Made by a program: the position numbers and the translations under genes. This document shows positions 19,262-27,920 of a stretch of DNA of 64,000 nucleotides, piece by piece. Source of the stretch: Paucisalibacillus algeriensis. Lineage in GTDB: Bacteria > Bacillota > Bacilli > Bacillales > Amphibacillaceae. The stretch covers positions 434,001 through 498,000 of the forward strand of contig NZ_CBYO010000014.1 in the NCBI RefSeq assembly GCF_000577245.1, in the 5' to 3' direction. Every line of letters begins with the position of its first letter. The stretch's first letter is position 1. The notes under the pieces were generated by a model, which worked only from the letters and a program-made list of their open reading frames with translations, was not told the DNA's origin and did not search any database.

Positions 19262-20461
19262 TTATTGAATGTTTTCAAATAGAGAGAACATCGGGATAAC
19301 TACTGCTGTAATTATACTTCCGACAATAACTGTAAGTATAATAATCATCAATGGTTCTATTAAAGTTTTAATCCGATTAGATAGTTGTTCCAGTTCTTCT
19401 TCATAGAACTGAGCAGCCTTTTGCAGCATTTGGTCTAATGTACCAGTCTTCTCACCAATTTGTATCATTTGAATAACCAGTGGAGGGAATGCCCAACTAT
19501 CTTTCATTGGCTTAGTCATGGATTCGCCCTTCTCCAACGTTTTTCTAGATTTCACTAATACTCCTTGAATTACACGATTACCAACAATTTTCTCCGTTAT
19601 TTCGACTGATTGTAAAATAGGTACAGCACTATTAACCAAAGTACTTAACGTTTGGGTCATTCTGACTAGAGCCCCTTTATGCACAAGAACCCCAATAAAC
19701 GGAAACTTAATTTTCAAGTAATCAATGCGAAAGGCAAATTTATCGTATTGTAAAAAGTACTTATAAAGAATAAAACACAAAATTGCAAACACTACTAGTA
19801 CCCACCAAAAACTACCGACAAATTCGCTTAGATTAAGAATGAATTTTGTATAAGCTGGTATGTCTTCTCCAAAAGAATTAAACATACCAACAAACCGCGG
19901 AACAATAAACACTAATAAAAATACAGATAAAAAGAACGTTACAACACCAACAACTGCAGGATACATTAAAGCTGAAACTAATTTTTGCTTGTTTCTGTGC
20001 TCTTTTTCATAGTAGTCAGCCATCTCATTTAAAATATCATCTAGTTTACCAGCTACTTCACCTGCATTAATCATATTTACAAGTAATGTCGGGAAAACTT
20101 TAGGATGGCGTTCTGCAGCCGCTGAAAGAGCTTGTCCTTGATCAAGATGCTTATCAATATCTTCTAACGCATTCCTTAATGCATAATTATTGGTCTGCTT
20201 ACTCATCGTTTTTGTAGCATCTGATATGGAAACACCGGCGTGTATTAAGGTTGCATACTGCCTTAAAAATATAACAAAATCTTCATTTTTAATCTTCTTA
20301 TTTAGAATAATATCTTTATTCCATGGCTTTGTTTCATCTACGTTAATAACAATTAATCCACTTTTTTCTAATTCTAGTAAAGCTTCTTTCTTAGATTCGG
20401 CATCTATCTTTCCTTTGACCTTTTCACCTGATAATCTTTTTGCAACGTACTGAAAGTTCAT
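19262..20461 (-). CDS. pilC: Type IV pilus assembly platform protein PilC
   Basis: Polytopic inner-membrane protein on which the PilB and PilT motors act. The 399-aa product has two T2SF domains (about residues 55-180 and 258-380), each with the GEVAGKLD or GEKTGTLD signature, and three transmembrane helices (about 155-185, 205-230 and 365-390). An N-terminal FQYVAKRLSGEKVKGKI segment is typical of GspF/PilC. The ATG at 20461 has AAGGGG 8 nt upstream and follows the pilT stop by 1 bp. The longer frame up to 20503 would overlap pilT without a Shine-Dalgarno. Confidence 0.94.
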   Translation of the reverse strand: MNFQYVAKRLSGEKVKGKIDAESKKEALLELEKSGLIVINVDETKPWNKDIILNKKIKNEDFVIFLRQYATLIHAGVSISDATKTMSKQTNNYALRNALEDIDKHLDQGQALSAAAERHPKVFPTLLVNMINAGEVAGKLDDILNEMADYYEKEHRNKQKLVSALMYPAVVGVVTFFLSVFLLVFIVPRFVGMFNSFGEDIPAYTKFILNLSEFVGSFWWVLVVFAILCFILYKYFLQYDKFAFRIDYLKIKFPFIGVLVHKGALVRMTQTLSTLVNSAVPILQSVEITEKIVGNRVIQGVLVKSRKTLEKGESMTKPMKDSWAFPPLVIQMIQIGEKTGTLDQMLQKAAQFYEEELEQLSNRIKTLIEPLMIIILTVIVGSIITAVVIPMFSLFENIQ

Positions 20462-20462
20462 T

Positions 20463-21503
20463 TTAGTAACCCCTTTCCTGCATAAAAGGAGCTGCCGCTT
20501 CAAATGAAATAATATCTTCTTGCATTAATCGTTTTAAATCCATTTCTAATGTATGCATACCTTGTTCTCTTGACGTTTGCAATACATTTTGAACTTGATG
20601 AAGCTTTTCATTGCGAATCAAATTTTTGACCGCAGAAGTATTCATTAATACTTCCGTAGCTACTCTCCGGCCTGTCCCATCCTTTGTAATCAATAAGCGC
20701 TGTGAAATTACCGCTTTAAGTATAGATGAAAGTTGGATTCGTATTTGAGTTTGTTGCTCTGCTGGAAAAACATCGATTATTCGTTCAATTGTTGAAACAG
20801 CATCAGTCGTGTGCAACGTCCCTAGTACTAAGTGTCCGGTTTCCGCAGCAGTTACGGCAGTAGAGATTGTTTCTAAATCACGCATCTCCCCTACCAAAAT
20901 AACATCAGGATCCTGACGTAAACTAGCTCGTAATCCATTGACAAAACTATTAGTATCAAAACCCACTTCACGTTGATCAACAACAGATTTCTTATGTGAG
21001 TGCATATACTCAATCGGATCTTCCAATGTTATAATATGCCTCTGCATCGTCTGATTCATATAATCAATCATCGAAGCTAAGGTTGTACTCTTTCCACTTC
21101 CTGTTGGTCCAGTAACGAGCACTAAACCTTGCTGCTCGTTTACAATTTGTTTTGCAATCTGTGGTAAATACAGTTCCTCAATTGATGGAATTCTAGTGGG
21201 AACGATACGTATTGCCAATGATAGTTCCCCACGCTGAAAGAAAGTGTTAATACGAAATCTTGAGATACCATTAATGCCATAAGAAAAATCTAACTCCCGG
21301 TTTTTTTCTAATTTTACACATAAGTCTTCTGGGATAATAGATTGTACAATTTTTTTCGTCTCACCTGGATTTAATTTTGGCATACCTTGTTCAATCAAAT
21401 TTCCATTAACTCGAAAAATAGGGGCTTTTCCAATCGTTAAATGTACGTCTGATGCATCTTGGTAGAAAGCATCTTTTAACCATTGATTAAATATTTCCTG
21501 CAT
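20463..21503 (-). CDS. pilT: Pilus retraction ATPase PilT
   Basis: Hexameric motor that powers pilus retraction and twitching. The 346-aa length is that of PilT. Seen: N-terminal PAS-like domain (DASDVHLTIGKAPIFRVNG), Walker A GPTGSGKST (about residues 131-139), the Asp box with DVILVGEMRD, the His box GTLHTTDA, and AVKNLIRNEK, equivalent to the PilT AIRNLIRE retraction motif. Its presence separates this cluster from ComG systems, which lack a PilT. It follows pilB by 12 bp. Confidence 0.95.
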   Translation of the reverse strand: MQEIFNQWLKDAFYQDASDVHLTIGKAPIFRVNGNLIEQGMPKLNPGETKKIVQSIIPEDLCVKLEKNRELDFSYGINGISRFRINTFFQRGELSLAIRIVPTRIPSIEELYLPQIAKQIVNEQQGLVLVTGPTGSGKSTTLASMIDYMNQTMQRHIITLEDPIEYMHSHKKSVVDQREVGFDTNSFVNGLRASLRQDPDVILVGEMRDLETISTAVTAAETGHLVLGTLHTTDAVSTIERIIDVFPAEQQTQIRIQLSSILKAVISQRLLITKDGTGRRVATEVLMNTSAVKNLIRNEKLHQVQNVLQTSREQGMHTLEMDLKRLMQEDIISFEAAAPFMQERGY

Positions 21504-21515
21504 CTTTATTCCACC

Positions 21516-23153
21516 TTAAACACTTATTGAAACCTGCATAATTTCTTCGATTGTTGTTTGGCCGGACTTTACTTTATTCAGTCCATCATGAATTAAAAAT
21601 TCCATTCCTTCATTTTTTGCATAAGAACGAATATCTGCTATTGAACGATGATTTAATAACATACTTTTAATTTGTTCATCCATAACTAAAACCTCGTGGA
21701 CTGTAATTCTACCTCGGTATCCTCGTTGATGACAGCTACTACAACCTCTACCATAATACACACTTTCAACATCCATATTATTTTTTATGAAAATTTCTTT
21801 TTCCATTTCAGTAGGTTGTCTTTTTGTTGTGCAGTCTCGACATATTTTACGTACTAGTCGTTGTGCTATTACTCCATTTAAAGACGATACAACTAGGTAC
21901 GGCTCAATACCCATATCAATTAGACGTGGAATGGTATCCAAAGCACTATTCGTGTGAAGCGTACTTAATACTAAATGCCCTGTCAATGAAGCTCGAATTG
22001 CAATCTCTGCAGTCTCCTGATCACGAATCTCACCAACCATTATAACGTTAGGATCTTGTCTTAAAATAGATCTTAGTCCCTCTGCAAACGATAATCCAAC
22101 CGAACTGTTTACTTGAACCTGATTTACGCCTTCCATTTGGAATTCTACAGGATCTTCAATCGTTACGATATTAACACTCTCTTTATTTAAATGGTTGATG
22201 GAAGCGTAGAGTGTAGATGTTTTTCCTGAACCTGTTGGACCAGTTAATAAAACTAATCCTGAAGGTTGAGTAATTAATTGTTTATATTTTTTCTTGTTTT
22301 GTTCTGAAAAGTTAAGTTCACCTAACTGCATCAATGCATTATTTAAATCTAAAATACGAATAACAACTTTTTCACCGTTTACTGTTGGTAAACTTGATAT
22401 TCGTAAATCCACAGGTGTTACACCAACAGTCGTTTTAATCCGTCCATCTTGTGGTAAACGAGTCTGAGTAATATTTAAATTTGCTAATATTTTAATCCTA
22501 GCTATTAAAGAGTTTTGTAATTGTTTTGGAACAATTTTTTCTGAACGTAACTGTCCATCAATTCGATATCGTATATGTACCTTTGCTTCTTGTGGGTCTA
22601 AATGAATATCACTTGCCTTAAGCTGAACACCCGTTGCCAATATTTGATCTAGTATATTGATTACAGGGGATTCATCATCATCCTCAAATACTCCTGGGTC
22701 TATTCCTTCATCACTTTTAAAGTAGTACTTATTTATGGCAAATAAGATGTCGTCCTTTGTCGCAATAACTGGGGATATACCTAATCCTGTTGATATTTCT
22801 AAATCATCAATTACAAAATAGTCCATGGGATCGTTCATAGCAAGCAACAGTTCATTATCTTGCATTCTAAGTGGGATTATATGTCGTTCTTGAGCAATTT
22901 CCTTTGAAACAAATCCAAGTACCCTTTCATCAATCGGGTATTGATATAAGGAAACGTGAGGGATGCCTAATTGAAATTCTAATACCTCTATCAACTGTCG
23001 CTCTGTAATGTAACCACGTTCTAATAATGCATCACCTAGTTTTTGATTACTTCGCTTATGTTCAAGTGTTTCGTTAATCTGCTCACTGGTCACCAGCCCA
23101 GCTTCTTGAAGAAGATCTCCTAACCGTTTACGAAAAGACAAATTATTCACCAC
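21516..23153 (-). CDS. pilB: Pilus extension ATPase PilB
   Basis: Motor for pilus polymerisation. In the 545-aa protein the N-terminal domain (about residues 8-140) has the MshEN arrangement, with RLGDLLQEAGLVTSEQI and KLGDALLERGYITERQL as the paired motifs known to bind cyclic di-GMP in MshE relatives. The C-terminal ATPase has Walker A GPTGSGKTST, the Asp box MVGEIRDQETAEIA and the His box STLHTNSA. A tetracysteine zinc motif (CRDC ... CSSC, about residues 440-475) is intact. The start is ambiguous among GTG 23153, GTG 23150 and TTG 23141; the gene overlaps its upstream neighbour by 11 bp. Confidence 0.95.
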   Translation of the reverse strand: MVNNLSFRKRLGDLLQEAGLVTSEQINETLEHKRSNQKLGDALLERGYITERQLIEVLEFQLGIPHVSLYQYPIDERVLGFVSKEIAQERHIIPLRMQDNELLLAMNDPMDYFVIDDLEISTGLGISPVIATKDDILFAINKYYFKSDEGIDPGVFEDDDESPVINILDQILATGVQLKASDIHLDPQEAKVHIRYRIDGQLRSEKIVPKQLQNSLIARIKILANLNITQTRLPQDGRIKTTVGVTPVDLRISSLPTVNGEKVVIRILDLNNALMQLGELNFSEQNKKKYKQLITQPSGLVLLTGPTGSGKTSTLYASINHLNKESVNIVTIEDPVEFQMEGVNQVQVNSSVGLSFAEGLRSILRQDPNVIMVGEIRDQETAEIAIRASLTGHLVLSTLHTNSALDTIPRLIDMGIEPYLVVSSLNGVIAQRLVRKICRDCTTKRQPTEMEKEIFIKNNMDVESVYYGRGCSSCHQRGYRGRITVHEVLVMDEQIKSMLLNHRSIADIRSYAKNEGMEFLIHDGLNKVKSGQTTIEEIMQVSISV

Positions 23154-23559
23154 TTTCTACTATATTAATGATAATAGATGATTCAATTTCACTTACTTCA
23201 TCATAAGCTTTACCTACACTTGTAAATCTAATCACCATTTCTGTTTCATCTAAAGTGGGATTCTTAATCAAAAACGCAAAATTATTTTCATTATCTAATA
23301 CAACTTCATCTAATTGCATATTAGGTAATTTCAATTCATCTTTGTTAAATTCTTTAGGTAGATTCTTTTTAATAGCTGCACGATAAAAATCTACCCCCAT
23401 TTGAGCTATTTGTTCAGAGATAATTTGCTTTTCCATTTTCGTAATCTGCTTATTAGTATTTAATATTTGGTTTGATATTACTAATATAAATAATAGAACT
23501 AAGGTCACTATCATTAACGTAAATACTAGCGCCACCCCATCCTCTTTTCTATTATTCAT
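23143..23559 (-). CDS. PilX-like minor pilin
   Basis: A 138-aa protein with a prepilin-like N-terminus: a short polar leader ending in Gly (MNNRKEDG), then VALVFTLMIVTLVLLFILV. It lacks the Glu at +5 that most pilins have, as do PilX/GspK-type minor pilins, whose N-terminus reads G-x-A-L. The rest is a small domain without Cys. ATG 23559 has AAGGTGA ahead of it; GTG 23568 is an alternative. It overlaps both neighbours by a few bases. Probably part of the tip or priming complex (inference). Confidence 0.7.
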   Translation of the reverse strand: MNNRKEDGVALVFTLMIVTLVLLFILVISNQILNTNKQITKMEKQIISEQIAQMGVDFYRAAIKKNLPKEFNKDELKLPNMQLDEVVLDNENNFAFLIKNPTLDETEMVIRFTSVGKAYDEVSEIESSIIINIVESGE

Positions 23560-23989
23560 TCGTTTCACCTTCTACTGGCAGATATGTAAAAGATTGAGTT
23601 ACTAGTCTACTTAAGTCATAAAGTTTGATATTTACACGATATAAATCTACCTCTTCTTCCTGACAAATAGACAGTTTTGCTTCATATGTTTCGTTATTTA
23701 AAGTGTAAGTTTTATAGTCATCCGCAAAAAGAACTGAATGTCCACAAGTGTTAACCGTTTTTCCTTCTATAAATTCTTTCCAATCATTAGTTTTATTTTT
23801 TAACTCATAGGTAATTTGACCCACCAAATTACTAGTAGTCAAATTCGCTTCTGATCGTTCTGACCAATTAAGAATTTGCGAAAATATTGGTATTAATATT
23901 ATAATCACAATGCTTACAATCGTAATTGATGCTATAATTTCAATAAGAGTAAAACCATTATATGAATGACGATCTATTTTGGAATACAA
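23552..23989 (-). CDS. Type IV prepilin (minor pilin, first gene of the cluster)
   Basis: A 145-aa prepilin with leader MYSKIDRHSYNG and cleavage site G|FTLIEIIASITIVSI, Glu at +5. Two cysteines (about residues 84 and 107) may form a disulfide in the exposed domain. The start is TTG at 23989, because an in-frame stop lies 9 bp upstream and no ATG is available; AAGGA is about 10 nt ahead. It resembles PilW/ComGD-like minor pilins in general shape. First gene of the minus-strand pilus cluster, facing a divergent prepilin across 61 bp. Confidence 0.82.
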   Translation of the reverse strand: MYSKIDRHSYNGFTLIEIIASITIVSIVIIILIPIFSQILNWSERSEANLTTSNLVGQITYELKNKTNDWKEFIEGKTVNTCGHSVLFADDYKTYTLNNETYEAKLSICQEEEVDLYRVNIKLYDLSRLVTQSFTYLPVEGETNE

Positions 23990-24050
23990 TAGAGTTCAAT
24001 CCTTTGTATGTATTTATACCTATTATATCATTCCTAGAGGAAGTGTATAT

Positions 24051-24863
24051 ATGAATAAATCTCATCTTTCTAATGAAAAAGGGGTAACATTAATAGAATT
24101 ACTCGCTGCTATTGGATTATTAGCAGTTGTAATAGTACTTTCTAGCTCAGCATTAACCCAATTAATAGGCAACAAAGAAACTGTCAGTAATAATAATTCA
24201 CTGAATCAAGAAGTCAATGTAGCTTTAAATGAATTACGTAATCAATATGATGATGGTAAGGATTTGCTTTGCATTACAAAAGCTGATATTCAATTTACGT
24301 TTGTCGATATTACAAATGGAACTCCAAGTGAAAATTGTATAGAAGTAGATCCTGCACAGGACACATTGTCTTTTACACTGACTGCATTACTTAACGGTAA
24401 TCAGAAAGAATTTAAAACTGCTTTTGAAAAAAAAACATTATCGTATAGTATGGAATTATTGAGTGGTAATAAACCACCTAATGAATTTACTGAAGAAGAT
24501 GATATTTCAGGTTGTATTTTTGAGGAAAACACAAAATTTAATAGTTACGTTAATATTTCTACAAACGGAAATCAAAATAGAGCACTATGTGACGGGGAAT
24601 TTCACTTTTTGAAAAACGCTGCCTTTTTTGGGGGATTGGAGGTTTTTAATCATAATACTATTACTGTAAATGAGAATATGTATGTTTTCGGTAATAATTT
24701 CACTTTAGGTAACCATGTAAGAATTATTATAAAGGGAAATCTTTATATTCAATCTCAAGAATATTATAAGCCTAATGCCAAAATTGAAGTGGAAGGGAAA
24801 GTTTGTAAAGTTGAAGATATCAATAACATAAAATCATGTGAAATTGAGCTTTTTTGGGATTAA
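24051..24863 (+). CDS. Prepilin with large C-terminal domain (possible tip pilin or adhesin)
   Basis: A 270-aa prepilin on the strand opposite the pilus cluster. Leader MNKSHLSNEKG is followed by G|VTLIELLAAIGLLAVVIV with Glu at +5. After a pilin-like helix and a first domain (about residues 50-150), the C-terminal part (about 155-270) has short alternating hydrophobic strands (LEVFNHNTITVNENMYVFG, then NNFTLGNHVRIIIKGNLYI) suggesting a beta-helix like that of bactofilins. Six cysteines are spread over the exposed part. The ATG at 24051 has AGAGGAAG upstream; a longer frame from 23979 would overlap the divergent gene. Being twice the size of the other pilins, it may cap the pilus. Confidence 0.78.
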   Translation: MNKSHLSNEKGVTLIELLAAIGLLAVVIVLSSSALTQLIGNKETVSNNNSLNQEVNVALNELRNQYDDGKDLLCITKADIQFTFVDITNGTPSENCIEVDPAQDTLSFTLTALLNGNQKEFKTAFEKKTLSYSMELLSGNKPPNEFTEEDDISGCIFEENTKFNSYVNISTNGNQNRALCDGEFHFLKNAAFFGGLEVFNHNTITVNENMYVFGNNFTLGNHVRIIIKGNLYIQSQEYYKPNAKIEVEGKVCKVEDINNIKSCEIELFWD

Positions 24864-24869
24864 TAGTAT

Positions 24870-24918
24870 TTGAGTAATTAATTACTCAAAGAAAGCCGCT
24901 TAAAGTAGCGGCTTTTTA
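24870..24918 (+). terminator. Palindrome plus intrinsic terminator after the divergent prepilin
   Basis: A perfect 20-bp palindrome, TTGAGTAATTAATTACTCAA (24870-24889), is followed by the hairpin AGCCGCT/AGCGGCT (24894-24913) and TTTTT. The second hairpin is a good terminator for the plus-strand prepilin gene and may also work for the convergent small gene. Confidence 0.82.
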
Positions 24919-24929
24919 ACTTTATGGTG

Positions 24930-25136
24930 TCATTTGTAATACCCGAAGATATTTAAAACTACAACTCCAACAATCACAACAATAATCCCTATAGCAAAAA
25001 ACACAACAGCTGTCTTCTTCTCCCTTGTCTCAAACCAAGCTGCCAATGTCACAATAATCGCAAATATTAACCCAAAAAATATCGAAGCAATCGGATTTGT
25101 TGGTTGAATAAAATCATGCCAACTAAGAAAATCCAT
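24930..25136 (-). CDS. Small two-helix membrane protein
   Basis: A 68-aa protein beginning MDFLSWHDFIQPTNPIAS with two transmembrane helices (about residues 16-34 and 43-64) separated by a charged turn (FETREKKT). AAGGAG lies 7 nt before the ATG. It is the first gene beyond the pilus island on the ytkL side, in the same orientation as ytkL with a 41-bp gap. No family was recognised. Confidence 0.7.
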   Translation of the reverse strand: MDFLSWHDFIQPTNPIASIFFGLIFAIIVTLAAWFETREKKTAVVFFAIGIIVVIVGVVVLNIFGYYK

Positions 25137-25177
25137 TCATTCACTCCTTTGATGATTTATTGCCACGTGACTTCATC

Positions 25178-25858
25178 CTACAATTCCAATTCATCACCGG
25201 GATGCATAACCTTCCCTTGCCCTGAAAGCAATTTCTGAACAAATTCTACGGGATCTTGTTCAATTACTGGGAAGGTATTATAGTGAATTGGTACTACTGT
25301 TTTTGCTTTAACCCACTCAGCTGCAACTAATGCATCTTCAGGACCCATGGTAAAGTTATCCCCAATTGGTATAAATGCAAGGTCAATATCATTCATTTCC
25401 CCATACATCTTTAAATCTGAAAATAATGCAGTGTCACCTAAGTGATAAATGGTTTTTCCTTCAACAGTTAATAGTATTCCTGATGGCATTCCGGTATAGA
25501 CCATTGTTCCATCCTCTTCCGTAAAAGCAGAACCATGGAATGCTTGGGTAAACTTCACCCTTCCAAACTCAAACTCACGAGAGCCACCTATATGCATTCC
25601 GTGCGACTTGACACCTTTAGTCACCATATAATCAGAAAGCTCATTTGGAGCGATGACTACAGCATTATTTCGTTTCGCTATTTCCACTGTATCCCCTACA
25701 TGATCATTATGACCATGAGTTAACAGTATGTAGTCTGCTTTTACCATATCCGCTTTTAAATCACATAATCCATTCCCATTGATAAACGGATCAATTAATA
25801 TAGTATGGTCTCCTGTTACAACTAATACGACTGAATGTCCGTGATATGATACTTTCAT
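25178..25858 (-). CDS. ytkL: Metal-dependent hydrolase, UPF0173 family (YtkL)
   Basis: Metallo-beta-lactamase-fold hydrolase of unknown substrate. The 226-aa protein begins [11 protein letters not shown] and carries the metal-binding motif [10 protein letters not shown] (about residues 52-61), a later His in [17 protein letters not shown] and the C-terminal IHYNTFP. It is full length for UPF0173. ATG 25858 is chosen because AAAGGA precedes it and homologues begin MKVSYHGH; the frame is open further upstream to 25948 but has no Shine-Dalgarno. Confidence 0.93.
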   Translation of the reverse strand: MKVSYHGHSVVLVVTGDHTILIDPFINGNGLCDLKADMVKADYILLTHGHNDHVGDTVEIAKRNNAVVIAPNELSDYMVTKGVKSHGMHIGGSREFEFGRVKFTQAFHGSAFTEEDGTMVYTGMPSGILLTVEGKTIYHLGDTALFSDLKMYGEMNDIDLAFIPIGDNFTMGPEDALVAAEWVKAKTVVPIHYNTFPVIEQDPVEFVQKLLSGQGKVMHPGDELEL

Positions 25859-25930
25859 TAAAATCATCCTTTCCAATTGGTCTACTATTATAGATTCTAT
25901 ATTTACACGAATATTCCTTTCATAAACATA

Positions 25931-25963
25931 AAAAAAGGCAGCATTCATTTAAAATGCTGTCTT
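25931..25963 (-). terminator. Intrinsic terminator of pspA
   Basis: Minus strand GACAGCATTTT pairs with GAATGCTGCC around AAATG, followed by seven T. It lies about 12 bp past the pspA stop. Confidence 0.85.
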
Positions 25964-25974
25964 TTCATCTTAGT

Positions 25975-26640
25975 TTACTCTTTCCCCATTGCCTTCTTTA
26001 AAGCTTCTAGCTCCTCATCCACATTAGAATCTAACTTTCTAAACTCATCATCTAACGTACGGCTTTCGGTGGATAAATCTTCACTTGTTTCTGCTTCCGC
26101 TTCAAATCGAAGTACTTTTTCTTCCATTCGTTCAAAACCACGTCTTGATTCATCGCCACCGATTGATGACATGCTACGGTTAATCTTCGTACGTGTTTGT
26201 GCAGACTCTGCACGTGCTTTTAATGAATCCTTCTTCAGATTCATTTCTTGGTATTCACTCTTCATTTCATCAAGCTTACTTTTCAATATTTGTGAATCGT
26301 TTTTAGCTTGCTCATATGACTGTTGTAATAATGTAGCTTGGTTTTCATATTCTTTCTTTTCTTGTAATGCGCGTTTCGCTAACTCATCTTCACCTGCTAC
26401 CACTGCCTTTTCAGCTTGGGCCTGTCTTTTATCCACCATAGCCTGCGCATCTTCTGCTTTACGCTTCAGAATCTTCTCATTGGCAATTTGTTTCGCAACT
26501 GCGGCTTCAGCCTCGCGTATATCTTCTCCCATATCACGCAGGAATTGGTCCAGCATTTTAACTGGATCTTCCGCTTTATCTAGCATTGTATTTAATTCTG
26601 AACTTACAATTGTCTTCATTCGCTTGAAAAATTTAAACAT
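25975..26640 (-). CDS. pspA: PspA/IM30 family envelope-stress protein
   Basis: Peripheral membrane protein of the ESCRT-III-like PspA/IM30/LiaH family, which forms helical coats on stressed membranes. The 221-aa product is almost entirely coiled coil, starting with an amphipathic helix (MFKFFKRMKTIVSSELN) followed by AEDPVKMLDQFLRDM, the conserved helix-1 motif. The late region SSIGGDESRRGFERMEEKV is the family's conserved interface between helices. It is a single-gene unit, divergent from the Xaa-Pro peptidase with about 140 bp between. Confidence 0.93.
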   Translation of the reverse strand: MFKFFKRMKTIVSSELNTMLDKAEDPVKMLDQFLRDMGEDIREAEAAVAKQIANEKILKRKAEDAQAMVDKRQAQAEKAVVAGEDELAKRALQEKKEYENQATLLQQSYEQAKNDSQILKSKLDEMKSEYQEMNLKKDSLKARAESAQTRTKINRSMSSIGGDESRRGFERMEEKVLRFEAEAETSEDLSTESRTLDDEFRKLDSNVDEELEALKKAMGKE

Positions 26641-26727
26641 ACTAAGTACCCTCCAATTATTTAAATTTTATAACACGTTTATCTTTAATACGATGATAAA
26701 CTAAAATGGTTTCAAATATTTATCTAG

Positions 26728-26757
26728 TTGTACAATATTTTTTAAAAAGTTTATAAT
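26728..26757 (+). promoter_or_regulatory. Sigma-A promoter of the Xaa-Pro peptidase gene
   Basis: -35 TTGTAC (26728-26733), 18-bp spacer, -10 TATAAT (26752-26757), placed 23 bp before the ATG at 26781. Confidence 0.7.
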
Positions 26758-26780
26758 GGATAATAAATGAGGTGATATAT

Positions 26781-27878
26781 ATGTCTACAAGAATTGAAGC
26801 ATTATTAAACGAACTAAACACAAAAGAACTAGATAGCATATTGGTTACTTCTCCAGCTAATGTCTATTATTTAAGTAACTATTATACTGACCCACACGAG
26901 AGAGTGGTTGCTGTTTACGTTACAACACAACATGATCCAATCTTAATTTTACCAGCGATGGAAGCAGAAGATGCAAAAGCTGCTGGTTGGAATTATTCCA
27001 TGATTGATTATCATGATCACGAGGATCCTTGGGAATTATTTCTAGCATTTCTGAATAAGTCTGGAAAAATACCTGAGACACTCGGTGTAGAGGAAGATTA
27101 TCTTACATTAAGCCGCTATAATAGTGTAAAAGGAATTCTACCTGATACGGAAGTTAAGCAGTCACAAGAACTTTTAGCATCCCTTCGAGTCATTAAAAAT
27201 CAACAGGAATATGAATTACTAAAAAAAGCTGCTGAGCTTGCTGATTTCGGTGTTCAAACTGGAGTGAACGCTCTAAAAGAAGGCATTACTGAACTTGAAG
27301 TAATTGCTGAGATTGAATATGAACTAAAAAAACAAGGTGTACAAGCCATGTCCTTCTCTACCATGGTATTATTTGGACAGAAAGCTGCCTCTCCACACGG
27401 AACACCAGGTTCAGCTAAATTACAGCCTGGCGATATGGTGCTTTTCGATCTTGGAGTTATTTATGAAGGATATTGTTCAGACATTACAAGAACAGTTGCC
27501 TTTAAATCAGTTAACGATGAACAAATGAAAATTTATCAAACCGTTCTAGATGGTCAACTAAAAGCTATTGAAGCATCACAACTTGGTACTGCAGTTGGCA
27601 ATATTGATCAAGCCGCACGTGATCATATTGAAGCAAATGGATATGGAAAATACTTTAATCACCGTATTGGTCATGGGTTGGGCATTGAAACACATGAATA
27701 TCCTTCACTCCATGGGAATAATACAACTCCTTTAGAAAAAGGGATGTGCTATACCATTGAACCTGGTATCTATGTACCAAAAACAGCCGGAGTTCGGATT
27801 GAAGATATGATTTTCGTCACAGAAAACGGCGCAGAAATATTAACCAAGTTTCCAAAAGAACTACAAATTGTAGAATAG
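26781..27878 (+). CDS. M24 family Xaa-Pro peptidase
   Basis: Metallopeptidase that removes residues next to proline. The 365-aa protein has an N-terminal creatinase-like domain (about residues 1-130) and a C-terminal pita-bread catalytic domain. The dimetal ligands are visible in order: DLGVIYEGYCSDITRT (two Asp), GHGLGIETHEYP (His), EPGIYVP (Glu) and GVRIEDM (Glu). ATG 26781 has GAGGTGAT ahead; a GTG nine bases upstream is less likely. It is convergent with ald and shares an intergenic hairpin with it. PepQ-type dipeptidase or aminopeptidase P cannot be told apart here. Confidence 0.92.
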   Translation: MSTRIEALLNELNTKELDSILVTSPANVYYLSNYYTDPHERVVAVYVTTQHDPILILPAMEAEDAKAAGWNYSMIDYHDHEDPWELFLAFLNKSGKIPETLGVEEDYLTLSRYNSVKGILPDTEVKQSQELLASLRVIKNQQEYELLKKAAELADFGVQTGVNALKEGITELEVIAEIEYELKKQGVQAMSFSTMVLFGQKAASPHGTPGSAKLQPGDMVLFDLGVIYEGYCSDITRTVAFKSVNDEQMKIYQTVLDGQLKAIEASQLGTAVGNIDQAARDHIEANGYGKYFNHRIGHGLGIETHEYPSLHGNNTTPLEKGMCYTIEPGIYVPKTAGVRIEDMIFVTENGAEILTKFPKELQIVE

Positions 27879-27881
27879 TTT

Positions 27882-27918
27882 ATAAGGGGCAGACTTTTTT
27901 ATAAAGTCTGCCCCTTAT
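27882..27918. terminator. Bidirectional hairpin between the peptidase gene and ald
   Basis: ATAAGGGGCAGACT pairs perfectly with AGTCTGCCCCTTAT (14 bp). It lies between convergent genes. No U-run follows the stem on either strand, so the terminator role is inferred from position and stem strength. Confidence 0.65.
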
Positions 27919-27920
27919 GA

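Noticed and set aside
15873-23989. Reading the pilus cluster as a comG competence operon
   Set aside because: It contains PilT, PilM, PilN and PilO homologues and a separate prepilin peptidase, none of which is in comG; gene order also differs.
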